A stretch of DNA of 64,000 bases from Phyllobacterium sophorae (GTDB lineage Bacteria; Pseudomonadota; Alphaproteobacteria; Rhizobiales; Rhizobiaceae), in assembly GCF_003010965.1 (NCBI RefSeq), contig NZ_PGGM01000003.1:434001-498000 (forward strand), read 5' to 3'. Positions 46,760 through 55,135 of this stretch are shown here, piece after piece (the stretch's first letter is position 1; each line of letters opens with the position of its first letter). Under the pieces are notes generated by a model. The model worked only from the letters and a program-made list of their open reading frames with translations, searched no databases and was not told the origin of the DNA. The position numbers were made by a program, and so were the translations under genes.

Positions 46760-47437
46760 ATGCTTGAAAACTTCAGCTTTCGCACCATCACCGAATACCT
46801 GCCCCTGTTCGGGTATGGTTTCGCCGCGACACTATGGCTGTCCATCGTGTCATTTGCGGGTGCCCTTGCTGTCGGCATCACCCTGTGTGCAATGAACTTG
46901 CAACGTTCGCAGGCACTGAAGGTCCCCGCAAAGATCTATATCGATGTCATCCGGGCAACGCCCTTGTTAGCGCAACTCTATTTCCTGTATTTCGGCCTGC
47001 CGCGTCTCGGCGTTGTGTTGCCGGAACTCTTCATCGGCATCCTCGCACTGTCGCTGAACAGCGGAGCTTACGTCGCCGAAATCATCCGAGCTGGCATCCT
47101 GTCGATTTCACGCGGCCAGGTCGAGGCAGGCATTGCTTCGGGCATGACCTATTTCCAGCGCATGCGTCTTGTCGTGCTGCCGCAGGCGTTTCGGGTAACC
47201 ATTCCGCCGCTTCTTGGGCAAGCCATCGTGTTGGTGAAGGATTCCGCGTTGCTCTCGCTGATTTCTGTTTCAGAATTAACGCGGGCCGGCCAGCTTCTGG
47301 CCTCGGATCGCTTTATGCCTGCAGAGGGCTTTATCACAACTGCAGCGTGCTACCTTGCGCTCTACTATGGATTGAAAACGCTCGCAGCTTCATCCGAACG
47401 CTGGCTTCGCCTGCGTCCTACGGGGAACCTCAAATGA
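46760..47437 (+). CDS. ABC importer permease 1, polar amino acid type
   Basis: 225 aa, five helices, with the HisMQ-type EAA loop EAGIASGMTYFQRMRLVVLP. GAAGGA lies ten bases before ATG 46760. The stop overlaps the start of permease 2 (ATGA). It forms the membrane channel as a heterodimer with the next gene product. Confidence 0.92.
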   Translation: MLENFSFRTITEYLPLFGYGFAATLWLSIVSFAGALAVGITLCAMNLQRSQALKVPAKIYIDVIRATPLLAQLYFLYFGLPRLGVVLPELFIGILALSLNSGAYVAEIIRAGILSISRGQVEAGIASGMTYFQRMRLVVLPQAFRVTIPPLLGQAIVLVKDSALLSLISVSELTRAGQLLASDRFMPAEGFITTAACYLALYYGLKTLAASSERWLRLRPTGNLK

Positions 47438-48108
47438 TCTGGCAACAGCTTCAAAGCCTTATCGGAAGCTATCCTTTGGCGCTGCGTGGTCTTGCAATGA
47501 CCATCGCCTTGTCACTGCTAAGCCTCATCCTTGGGACCCTCATTGGTTTCTTCCTCGGTGTGCTGAGAACAAAGGGCAATCGCTTGATCATCAGGGTCAT
47601 CGGTGCTTGGGTCGATCTCATCAGGGGCACACCATTTCTTGTGCAGATATTCCTGATATTTTTCATTCTGCCGGAACTTGGAATCGAGTTGGACGCCTTC
47701 ACTGCGGGGATCATTGCCCTCACCAATCTGGCAGCCTGCTTCATTTGCGAGATCGTTGCCGCGGGTATACGTTCGGTGCCGACGGGCCAAGTCGAGGCTG
47801 CACTCGCCTCCGGTTTGTCGCAGTGGCACCGAATGCGCCAGGTGGTGCTGCCCCAGGCGATGCGCGTCGCCCTGCCCCCGCTCGTTGGACAATATGTTCT
47901 CCTCATCAAGGACTCGTCCGTCGTATCCGCCATCGGCTTGACAGACCTTACCCGCGTTGGCTGGCTCGTGGTTCAGCGCGTTCCAAATGGGCTTTTGGTA
48001 TTTGCTATCGTCGGTGCCGGCTACTTCGTGGTGTGCTACCCGCTTATCCTGCTTGCACGCCGGCTTGAGAAAAACATGAACGCCGCGCACGGCGAGGTGC
48101 AACTTTAA
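47434..48108 (+). CDS. ABC importer permease 2, polar amino acid type
   Basis: 224 aa, starts MIWQQLQSLIGSYPLALRGL at 47434, overlapping permease 1 by four bases. EAA loop EAALASGLSQWHRMRQVVLP. A much longer open frame through the permease 1 gene is out of frame with it upstream and not real. Partner of permease 1. Confidence 0.92.
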   Translation: MIWQQLQSLIGSYPLALRGLAMTIALSLLSLILGTLIGFFLGVLRTKGNRLIIRVIGAWVDLIRGTPFLVQIFLIFFILPELGIELDAFTAGIIALTNLAACFICEIVAAGIRSVPTGQVEAALASGLSQWHRMRQVVLPQAMRVALPPLVGQYVLLIKDSSVVSAIGLTDLTRVGWLVVQRVPNGLLVFAIVGAGYFVVCYPLILLARRLEKNMNAAHGEVQL

Positions 48109-48144
48109 GATGCACCGCAGTCACCCTCATGAAGGCAGCCTGAT

Positions 48145-48873
48145 ATGATCAAATTTCGCGGCGTCAACAAATGGTTTGGGGCACTTCATGTGCTCAAAGA
48201 CATCACGCTCAACGTCGAGCCGCGCGAGGTGGTCGTCGTTTGCGGTCCCAGTGGCTCAGGCAAGAGTACGCTGATCCGCTGCATCAACGGTCTTGAGACG
48301 ATCAAGAACGGCGATCTGGTGGTGGACGGACAGCGTTTAGGGGATCGCGCTACCAACATGACCGAACTGCGGACTGAGGTCGGTTTCGTCTTCCAGTCAT
48401 TCAATCTCTACCCCCATAAAACCGCGCTCGAAAACGTCATCCTCGCGCCAATTCATGTGCGCAAAATTCCAAAGGCCGAGGCCGAGATCGCCGGGCGTGA
48501 AATGTTGGCGAAAGTCGGGCTGGCCGACAAGTTCAACTCGTACCCCGCTGAACTTTCTGGCGGACAACAGCAGCGGGTAGCCATCGCACGTTGCCTATGC
48601 ATGCGCCCGAAAATTATGCTGTTCGATGAGCCTACTTCAGCTCTTGACCCCGAAATGATCAGCGAGGTGCTTGATGTGATGGTGGGTGTGGCCGAGGAAG
48701 GCATGACCATGATGGTCGTGACCCACGAGATGGGCTTTGCGCGCAAAGTGGCTCGTCGCGTCGTATTCATGGACGCGGGCGCCATCGTCGAGACCGGACC
48801 GCCGGAGGAGTTTTTCTCCAACCCCAAGACCGATCGCAGCCGCGCCTTCTTGAGTAAAATTCTACGTCATTGA
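48145..48873 (+). CDS. ABC importer ATPase, polar amino acid type
   Basis: 242 aa: Walker A GPSGSGKS (34-41), Q-loop in [20 protein letters not shown], signature [15 protein letters not shown], Walker [14 protein letters not shown] and switch histidine in [16 protein letters not shown]. This is the GlnQ/HisP-type ATPase that powers the importer of the three preceding genes. Confidence 0.95.
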   Translation: MIKFRGVNKWFGALHVLKDITLNVEPREVVVVCGPSGSGKSTLIRCINGLETIKNGDLVVDGQRLGDRATNMTELRTEVGFVFQSFNLYPHKTALENVILAPIHVRKIPKAEAEIAGREMLAKVGLADKFNSYPAELSGGQQQRVAIARCLCMRPKIMLFDEPTSALDPEMISEVLDVMVGVAEEGMTMMVVTHEMGFARKVARRVVFMDAGAIVETGPPEEFFSNPKTDRSRAFLSKILRH

Positions 48874-49030
48874 TGATGGATCAGCACACCCGGCTGGTGT
48901 TTGCAACGAGACGATTTCGATCGCTGCTCTCCAGTGTAAGCGATCTCTGGGCTTGGGATGGATGGCTCTGCTTACAACTGCCGCACGATCGCCAGGTGAT
49001 GTTGGCCAACGGCCTATTTGCGAGCGCACA

Positions 49031-50314
49031 ATGAGCTACATTGATACTTTTTACCGACGAACGATCGCCGACAATTACGCATTTCCGGCCTCGTCAGGTA
49101 CCACCGAATGTGACACCTGCATCATAGGAGGTGGCCTTGCGGGAATAACGACGGCTTTGCAACTGGTACGCGCCGGCCAAGCAGTCGTCATATTGGAAGC
49201 CAGGCGCATTGGCTGGGGCGCTTCTGGACGCAATGGCGGTATTGTCAGTCCCGGTTATGCCAATGGAGGCGATGCAATCGAGCGCGCAGTGGGTACCGAA
49301 AACGCCCGCAAGCTCCACGCGCTATCGATCGAAGGCATGAGATTTTTGCGCGATACTATTGATGAACTGACCATCACTTCGGCTGCGCCCACACCCGGCA
49401 TCATGAGCGTACTGCGCTATAACAATGGCGAAAGTCTGCGTTCACGTGCTGACTATCTCCAACGCGAATTCGATTATTCTGTGGAGTATATGAGCCGGGA
49501 TCAAGTGCAGGGGGTTCTGCGCTCCGAGCGCTATTTTCAGGGACTGCGCGACCCGCAGGCGTTTCACATACACCCGCTCAACTATCTTCGGGCCCTGGCG
49601 CAGGAGATCGAACGGCTTGGCGGAAGAATATTTGAAGGCAGCCCAGCCCTTTCAGTTGATTTGGGGGGGGCGGAGAAGGTCGTCCGGACAGCTCGAGGTG
49701 AGATAAAGGCCCGGCGCATCGTGGTCACAACAGGTGGCTACACGGCGGGATTGATTCCCAAGATAAAGCGGAGCTTTCTGCCGATTGCCACTTACGTCAT
49801 GATGACAGAACAGGCTCCGGATCTCATCCACCAAGCCATCGCCACGACAGATGCCGTTAGTGATAATCGGCGAGCCGGGGACTACTATCGCGTGGTTGAG
49901 GATGGCAAACGTCTGCTCTGGGGCGGTCGCATCACCACGAAAGCCGCGTCGTCTGCAGCCCTTGCAAAAGAACTGCGCCGGGAAATGGTGAGCACTTATC
50001 CGCAGCTCGCCGATTTGAAAATTGAGACGTCCTGGTCAGGTCTGATGTCATATGCACGCCATCTCATGCCTCAGATCGGGCAACTGCGACCCGATGTCTG
50101 GTATTGCACGGCGTTTGGCGGTCATGGACTGAACACGACAGCAATTGGTGGGAAGGTGATCGCTGAGGCAATTCTTGGTCAGTCCGATCGCTACGAACTA
50201 TTCAAGCCGTTCGGCCTTGTTTGGGCTGGGGGCCCTGTTGGCTTGTCCGTTGCGCAACTTACTTATTGGAAACTGCAAGCACAAGATTGGTGGCGGGAAC
50301 GGTCATCTACGTGA
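49031..50314 (+). CDS. FAD-dependent amine/amino acid oxidase (PuuB/DadA-like)
   Basis: 427 aa. The FAD motif CIIGGGLAGITTALQLVRAG is followed by EARRIGWGASGRNGGIVSPG, characteristic of the gamma-glutamylputrescine oxidase and D-amino-acid dehydrogenase group. The C-terminal end has VWYCTAFGGHGLNTTAIGGK. It oxidises a secondary amine or amino acid, giving an imine and reduced FAD. It is last in the ABC importer cluster, so the imported compound is probably its substrate (inference). ATG 49031 is preferred to the upstream 48953 frame start. Confidence 0.87.
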   Translation: MSYIDTFYRRTIADNYAFPASSGTTECDTCIIGGGLAGITTALQLVRAGQAVVILEARRIGWGASGRNGGIVSPGYANGGDAIERAVGTENARKLHALSIEGMRFLRDTIDELTITSAAPTPGIMSVLRYNNGESLRSRADYLQREFDYSVEYMSRDQVQGVLRSERYFQGLRDPQAFHIHPLNYLRALAQEIERLGGRIFEGSPALSVDLGGAEKVVRTARGEIKARRIVVTTGGYTAGLIPKIKRSFLPIATYVMMTEQAPDLIHQAIATTDAVSDNRRAGDYYRVVEDGKRLLWGGRITTKAASSAALAKELRREMVSTYPQLADLKIETSWSGLMSYARHLMPQIGQLRPDVWYCTAFGGHGLNTTAIGGKVIAEAILGQSDRYELFKPFGLVWAGGPVGLSVAQLTYWKLQAQDWWRERSST

Positions 50315-50518
50315 CCAGGCTGAAAAACCGATCCCTTGTCGACCCCCAAGGCCAGCAGCCAACCCATCCCGGAGGAAGCCGCTGCCAAGAGGAATTCGCC
50401 GACACACTCGAAACCTAAAATCGTACAGCGTCGCGGGCTTTGGATGACGACCGATGAGCAGCGCTGGCGTCTATGAAGTTGCATCCTCGGTGTGCGCAAG
50501 GAGCCGCATAGGTCTGTG

Positions 50519-51463
50519 TCACCCATGCCTGGCCTGTCGATCTGCCTGCTCGATCGCGCGGATCACCTCCCTGATACCATGCGGTTCGATGTCTAGTTCC
50601 TTCATGCCGGGCAGGTCGCGGGCTGTCACGTTGTCGTGACGCATAAGTTCAATTTGAATCCGCGTGAGGGGAGCGGCGGGAAGAAATTCCGCTATTGTGG
50701 CCAACACGCTCCAGATCTCAAAGGGAATTGATATCGGCCGGATCTGGACACCGAGTTGGCCAGCAATCTCTCGCACCAGTTCCTCATAGGTATAGACTTG
50801 CGGGCCACCAAATTCGAAGATCGAGGAACCTATGGGCTCGTTACGGTCGATCAGAACGCTGATGGCTTGCGCAACGTCGCCCACATAGACCGGTTGCAGC
50901 CTTGTTTCGCCATTCCCAAATAGCGGATAGACGGGAAGCAGACGTATCAGCCTGATAAGCACGGTAAGAAAACTATCGTCCGGCCCAATCATAACAGAGG
51001 GACGAATGATGATGCTGGGCATTGTGCTCGCCACGACGTGTTCCCCCTGTCCGCGCGCACGGATATAACGAGACTCGGATTTCGCATCGGAACCGATGCC
51101 CGATATTTGTATGAACTGCTCGACGCTACTGTTGCGCGACGCAGCGGCGAGATCCGCGGCTGCCTTCACGTGGACGCGCTCAAACGTCCGATTTCCGCGT
51201 TCGACATAGAGGCTGACAGCATTCACAACCGTCTGCGAACCGGCGACGGCCAACGCGACTGAGGCAGGGTCCAGAATATCCGCCCGGACCGCTTCCAGAG
51301 TCCTTGCATCCGCGGGGAAGAGTCCGCTCACCCGTTCCGGGTGCCGGGATACGGCACGGACATTGAAGCCTTTCTCCACGAGCCGACAGACGATCCTGCG
51401 GCCCAGAAAGCCGGTTCCACCAAAGACGGTGACAAGGCGTTTGGTGCTCCAATTGTCACTCAT
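50519..51463 (-). CDS. NAD(P)-binding epimerase-like protein (NDUFA9-related SDR)
   Basis: About 314 aa. The extended-SDR nucleotide motif VTVFGGTGFLGRRIVCRLVE opens it, followed by RADILDPASVALAVAGSQTV, FIQISGIGSDAKSESRYIRA and IIIRPSVMIGPDDSF. The catalytic Tyr-Lys is degenerate, as in complex-I NDUFA9-like proteins. It may act in assembly or stability of complex I or modify an unknown substrate. It stands alone. Confidence 0.87.
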   Translation of the reverse strand: MSDNWSTKRLVTVFGGTGFLGRRIVCRLVEKGFNVRAVSRHPERVSGLFPADARTLEAVRADILDPASVALAVAGSQTVVNAVSLYVERGNRTFERVHVKAAADLAAASRNSSVEQFIQISGIGSDAKSESRYIRARGQGEHVVASTMPSIIIRPSVMIGPDDSFLTVLIRLIRLLPVYPLFGNGETRLQPVYVGDVAQAISVLIDRNEPIGSSIFEFGGPQVYTYEELVREIAGQLGVQIRPISIPFEIWSVLATIAEFLPAAPLTRIQIELMRHDNVTARDLPGMKELDIEPHGIREVIRAIEQADRQARHG

Positions 51464-51496
51464 CATCAGTCTGGTCCTCGGTGGACGGCGTGGCCG

Positions 51497-51805
51497 TCAG
51501 GGATAGTCTGGGCCCGGTGGGTGATCCGGCAAAAAGCCAGGCGGGATCACTGGGGTGGTCCCTATATCCGGGGCTGGTTCGACCATTTCTGCATCACCCG
51601 TCGGGGGCGGTGTTAATATGCCCTTGCATCTATTGAGAACTTCCTCGCGCTCGTAATCGCCGCCTTCCCCTGGATCGACTTGGCATTCCTCGCGGGGCTT
51701 TTCATAGTCATTGTGACGAAAACGCCGCTCGTGCGCGGCCGCCGATGCGTCGACCGTACAAAGCAAGCAGGTGACGAGGACAGAATTCATGAAACGAGGT
51801 TTCAT
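51497..51805 (-). CDS. Small secreted protein of unknown function
   Basis: About 102 aa from MKPRFMNSVLVTCLLCTVDA, a Sec signal ending near SAAA. The mature part is acidic and Pro/Gly-rich (ILTPPPTGDAEMVEPAPDIG, VIPPGFLPDHPPGPDYP) with two cysteines. No family recognised. Confidence 0.55.
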   Translation of the reverse strand: MKPRFMNSVLVTCLLCTVDASAAAHERRFRHNDYEKPREECQVDPGEGGDYEREEVLNRCKGILTPPPTGDAEMVEPAPDIGTTPVIPPGFLPDHPPGPDYP

Positions 51806-52140
51806 GCAGTCCTCCATATTCGGTTGTCGTTACGTTACAAACCGGTCTAACCCCAGATTGTTCCACAATTCAGCCATTCCCATCTCGTGGCGATGGCGTG
51901 AAATTGTCATGAGAAAGTGGATTGGTTCATCCCGTCCATGGCTCGCTGAGATATCGTCAACTGCAAGGTACACAATAGCCATTTTGATCTTGCGCTAGAG
52001 TCATTGTGGCGGCCGTGCAGCAGTCTCAGTGACCGCCACAGGGCTGCTTCATTGGGCTGTTTAATCGTCGTTGACTTCGCAGGTTATGAGAGGAAAATGT
52101 CTTTTTATGCCTCACCACACAACAAAGGGGGCGGCCTTCC
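51806..52140. other. Intergenic region upstream of YbaK-like gene
   Basis: 335 bases without a supported gene. A tiny ORF starting at 52099 ends overlapping the next ATG (ATGA) and could be a leader, but this is weak. Confidence 0.35.
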
Positions 52141-52611
52141 ATGACAATTGCAAGGAAACTTCAGGACTATATCGACGCTCAGGGCATCGCCTACGACACC
52201 CTCGCGCATCACCGTACAGCAACAACCAGCCAGTCGGCGCACGCGGCGCGGGTTCCGGGCAGCAAGCTGGCCAAGTCCGTGGTCGTGCATCACGAAATGG
52301 GCTACGTCCTGGCCGTTGTTCCAAGCACGCACCGGATCGAGCTCTCCACCTTGCAGGAAGTGGTGGACAGGCGTCTTGGTCTCGCCTCGGAGGAAGAGGT
52401 CAGCGCGCTCTTTGCCGATTGCGACATTGGCGCAGTGCCGCCCATCGGATCGGCCTACGATGTGCCGGTGATCCTCGACGAAAGCCTCGGTGACGCCAGC
52501 GACGTCTATTTCGAAGGCGGGGACCACAAGACACTGGTGCATGTCAGTGGACCGAACTTTCGCAGCCTGATGAAGGATGCGCGCCTCGCCCGCTTCAGCC
52601 ACGTGTCCTAG
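52141..52611 (+). CDS. YbaK/EbsC-type aminoacyl-tRNA deacylase
   Basis: 156 aa with the YbaK fold: SKLAKSVVVHHEMGYVLAVV (the conserved lysine) and PSTHRIELSTLQEV, then GSAYDVPVILDESLGDASDV and EGGDHKTLVHVSGPNF. These enzymes hydrolyse wrongly charged aminoacyl-tRNAs in trans. GGGGGCGG lies upstream of the ATG. It may be of the ProX-like or DUF-type subgroup; the specific tRNA is unknown. Confidence 0.82.
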   Translation: MTIARKLQDYIDAQGIAYDTLAHHRTATTSQSAHAARVPGSKLAKSVVVHHEMGYVLAVVPSTHRIELSTLQEVVDRRLGLASEEEVSALFADCDIGAVPPIGSAYDVPVILDESLGDASDVYFEGGDHKTLVHVSGPNFRSLMKDARLARFSHVS

Positions 52612-52760
52612 ACGGCGTGATCGCTGTTTCAGAGTCTGATCGTGCGGCGTTCGTTTGCGTCTGGCGATGCGCATCCAATGGCCGCGACCTCTGCCCGGCC
52701 TGACAAATACTCTTAACGTGAACGCAGCGGACGAACCATCCCTCTGACCACTACTCATCC

Positions 52761-52994
52761 CTAGAACCATGACTTTGCTACCTCGGCGTCGGCCTGCGCC
52801 CGCGTGACCCCGATATCCAGCAATTGGTGGTCGGCAAGCTCCAACAGTGCTTTGCGACTGCGGCGTTTGTCGAGCAAGAGTGCGATCGCTGCAATTTGAG
52901 CCTGGCCCCACCTCGAGATTCGCCGTGACGTTGCGATGGCGCTATGCGCTTCATTGCTGCTATCGATCTCCATTGTCATATGACTTCCTTTCAT
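52761..52994 (-). CDS. DUF1127 protein, second copy
   Basis: Up to 77 aa (a start at an internal ATG, MTMEIDSSNEAHSA, is also possible). Its core IAAIALLLDKRRSRKALLEL ... LADHQLLDIGVTRAQADAEV is the DUF1127 pattern. It is divergent from the LysR gene at 53074 and shares its promoter region. Confidence 0.82.
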   Translation of the reverse strand: MKGSHMTMEIDSSNEAHSAIATSRRISRWGQAQIAAIALLLDKRRSRKALLELADHQLLDIGVTRAQADAEVAKSWF

Positions 52995-53073
52995 GCCATC
53001 AGCCCATATTGCGCTGGAAATGAACCGAAAAGAAGCTTATGGTATTTATGTTTTCCATAAGGAATACTTTTGT

Positions 53074-53952
53074 GTGCCCCTGAACCTTGAGCAGCTCGCA
53101 ACTTTCATTCACGTGGCAGACCTTGGCAGCTTCACGGCAGCTGCAGACAAGGTTGGTCTGACGCAACCTGCCGTAAGCCTGCAAATAAAACTGCTGGAAC
53201 AGCGTTTGGGGGTGCGGCTAGTTGAACGTATCGGCCGACGGGCTCAGCCGACGACGGCCGGCCTTGATTTGCTGAGTTATGCGCGACGGATGACACAGGA
53301 GTCCATTGCCGCGGAGGAGGCGATGATACCGCATCGGGACGGTGCCGCTGGGCGAGTACGCATCGGCAGTGGCGCAACTGCTTCAATCCATCTCTTGCCG
53401 CTCGCCATTGCAAGAGCAATGAAACGTATGCCCGGTCTTGAGATCACCGTACGCATCGGCAACGCCGATGACATCCTGCGCGACCTTGAATCGAACCTGC
53501 TCGACCTTGCGGTCGCCGCCCTTCCTGCTCACGGGCGGCCGTTCGAGATAGAACCGTTCTACGAGGAGGAGATGCTTGCCGTTGCGCACAAAGACAGTGA
53601 CATGCCCTCCCAAGGCCCGGACGCAGCCTTTTTGTGCGATAAGCCCCTGCTTCTTTATGAAGGCGGGAACACGCGACGCTGTATTGATGATTGGATGAGG
53701 GCGGCGGGGCTGCAGGCCAAGCCGACGATGGAGTTTGGCAGCGTTGAGGCGATCAAAGAGCTGGTTGCGGCAGGGCTGGGTTGGTCTATCCTTCCCGAAC
53801 TGGCCCTGAAACGAAATCGAGCCGATTTCCTGACAACGTCGTCGGTGAGGCCGAAGCTAACGCGTCAGCTTGGAATGATTGTTCGCCGAGACAAGCTTCT
53901 TACCCGTGGTCTGCGTACGATCATGCAATGTTTGCGCAATTTCCAAAGTTGA
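53074..53952 (+). CDS. LysR-family regulator
   Basis: 292 aa from a GTG at 53074 (AAGGA ten bases upstream). That start gives the usual LysR opening just before LEQLATFIHVADLGSFTAAA and avoids overlap with the divergent DUF1127 gene; the frame is open further upstream. Winged helix to GVRLVERIGR, effector domain from about residue 90 (GRVRIGSGATASIHLLPLAI). Natural targets may be the divergent DUF1127 gene (inference). Confidence 0.88.
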   Translation: MPLNLEQLATFIHVADLGSFTAAADKVGLTQPAVSLQIKLLEQRLGVRLVERIGRRAQPTTAGLDLLSYARRMTQESIAAEEAMIPHRDGAAGRVRIGSGATASIHLLPLAIARAMKRMPGLEITVRIGNADDILRDLESNLLDLAVAALPAHGRPFEIEPFYEEEMLAVAHKDSDMPSQGPDAAFLCDKPLLLYEGGNTRRCIDDWMRAAGLQAKPTMEFGSVEAIKELVAAGLGWSILPELALKRNRADFLTTSSVRPKLTRQLGMIVRRDKLLTRGLRTIMQCLRNFQS

Positions 53953-54357
53953 CCGACCCCGAATTTAACTCGCTTCCACGCGTCGCCAAAAACTCCATCC
54001 CTTGTTAACCATGCGAGCGCAGTGTTTTAAGGCTGGCGGTCCCATTTCCGTCGGCAGCCCGGCCTGCTCTGCGTCGTGTTTATGGGCAGGTCGGGTGTGG
54101 TAATCCAACGTGACATCAGCTATGAGCAACGCGGGCGCGACTGCCATTAGAGTTAGAATGGGGTCGGGCGGGCGATTGACGTCTACCTCGCTGCCACGAA
54201 CGAACGTGGACGCCCTCCAGTTTGATTACCAAAGGCTTCAGTGCCGTCTGTCCTTTTCAGCGCCCCGCAGACAGTCTCTTAGTGCGTGCTGATTTTGCGA
54301 CAAGCCTGCCGACAAGGTAGCTTGTCCAGTTCGTTGGCCCTTGTGCAGCAAGAGTGC
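53953..54357. other. Intergenic region
   Basis: 405 bases with no supported gene between the LysR gene and the GntR gene. Confidence 0.45.
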
Positions 54358-55071
54358 TCAGCGTTTCACCGCATACAAACCCCTTGAACGCTCGATATGA
54401 ATGACCATGGCACGTTCCGCCGCATCCGGATCGCCAGCCTTTATGCAATCGAGAATGGCGGAATGTTCCTGCAGGGTTACATTTTCCTGCCCTGTCCAGA
54501 TCAACATTTCAATATGGTACTCGAACAGCCATTTCAGGAGCGATTCGCTCAAAGCCTCGAGAATAGGATTGCCCGAAATCGAGGCGATCTTCCGATGAAA
54601 TGCAATGTCGTCATCGATGAAGCGCTCGGAATTGCCATAATGGCTTTTCTGACTTGCCAGGATCGCCTCAAGCACATCGATGTCAGCTGACGTCGCCCGT
54701 TCGGCCGCGATGCGGACCAAACCGCGCTCATAGAACAGACGGGTGCCCTTCAGATGCTCAAGTGACTCTGGCGACGTCAACATCAGCATGCGCGCTACGA
54801 CGTCGAGCTGTTTGAACATGGTTCGCGGGGTCAGCGCGGCAACCTTGGCGCGCTCCCCATGTGAGATCGAGATCAGCCCCATATTGTGCAAGCTTTGCAT
54901 AGCCTCACGGATCGCCGGTCTGCCGACGCCGAACCGTTCCATGAGATCCCGCTCAGAAGGCATCTCGTCGCCAGGACCGACTTCACCGCTCGCGATGAGG
55001 TCGTGCAATCGATCGAAAACTTCATCGGAAAGCTTTCTTCTGACGATTCGATCATCGAGATTTTTCATCAA
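54358..55071 (-). CDS. GntR/FadR-family regulator of the apiose locus
   Basis: 237 aa. Winged helix GDEMPSERDLMERFGVGRPA ... EAMQSLHNMGLISISHG. The FCD ligand domain has metal-binding-type residues and the motif DDIAFHRKIASISGNPILEA. It lies 64 bases downstream of apnL on the same strand, probably controlling the whole locus. Its effector might be apionate or a later intermediate (inference). Confidence 0.9.
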   Translation of the reverse strand: MMKNLDDRIVRRKLSDEVFDRLHDLIASGEVGPGDEMPSERDLMERFGVGRPAIREAMQSLHNMGLISISHGERAKVAALTPRTMFKQLDVVARMLMLTSPESLEHLKGTRLFYERGLVRIAAERATSADIDVLEAILASQKSHYGNSERFIDDDIAFHRKIASISGNPILEALSESLLKWLFEYHIEMLIWTGQENVTLQEHSAILDCIKAGDPDAAERAMVIHIERSRGLYAVKR

Positions 55072-55135
55072 TCAAAGGACTCCCGAAACCTTCATTTTCA
55101 ACTATCGATCCAACGCCAGACTGTCTTGCGCGTGG

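Noticed and set aside
46834..47433. An N-terminal extension of importer permease 2
   Set aside because: It would overlap permease 1 in another frame; the real start is the ATG at 47434, coupled to the permease 1 stop.
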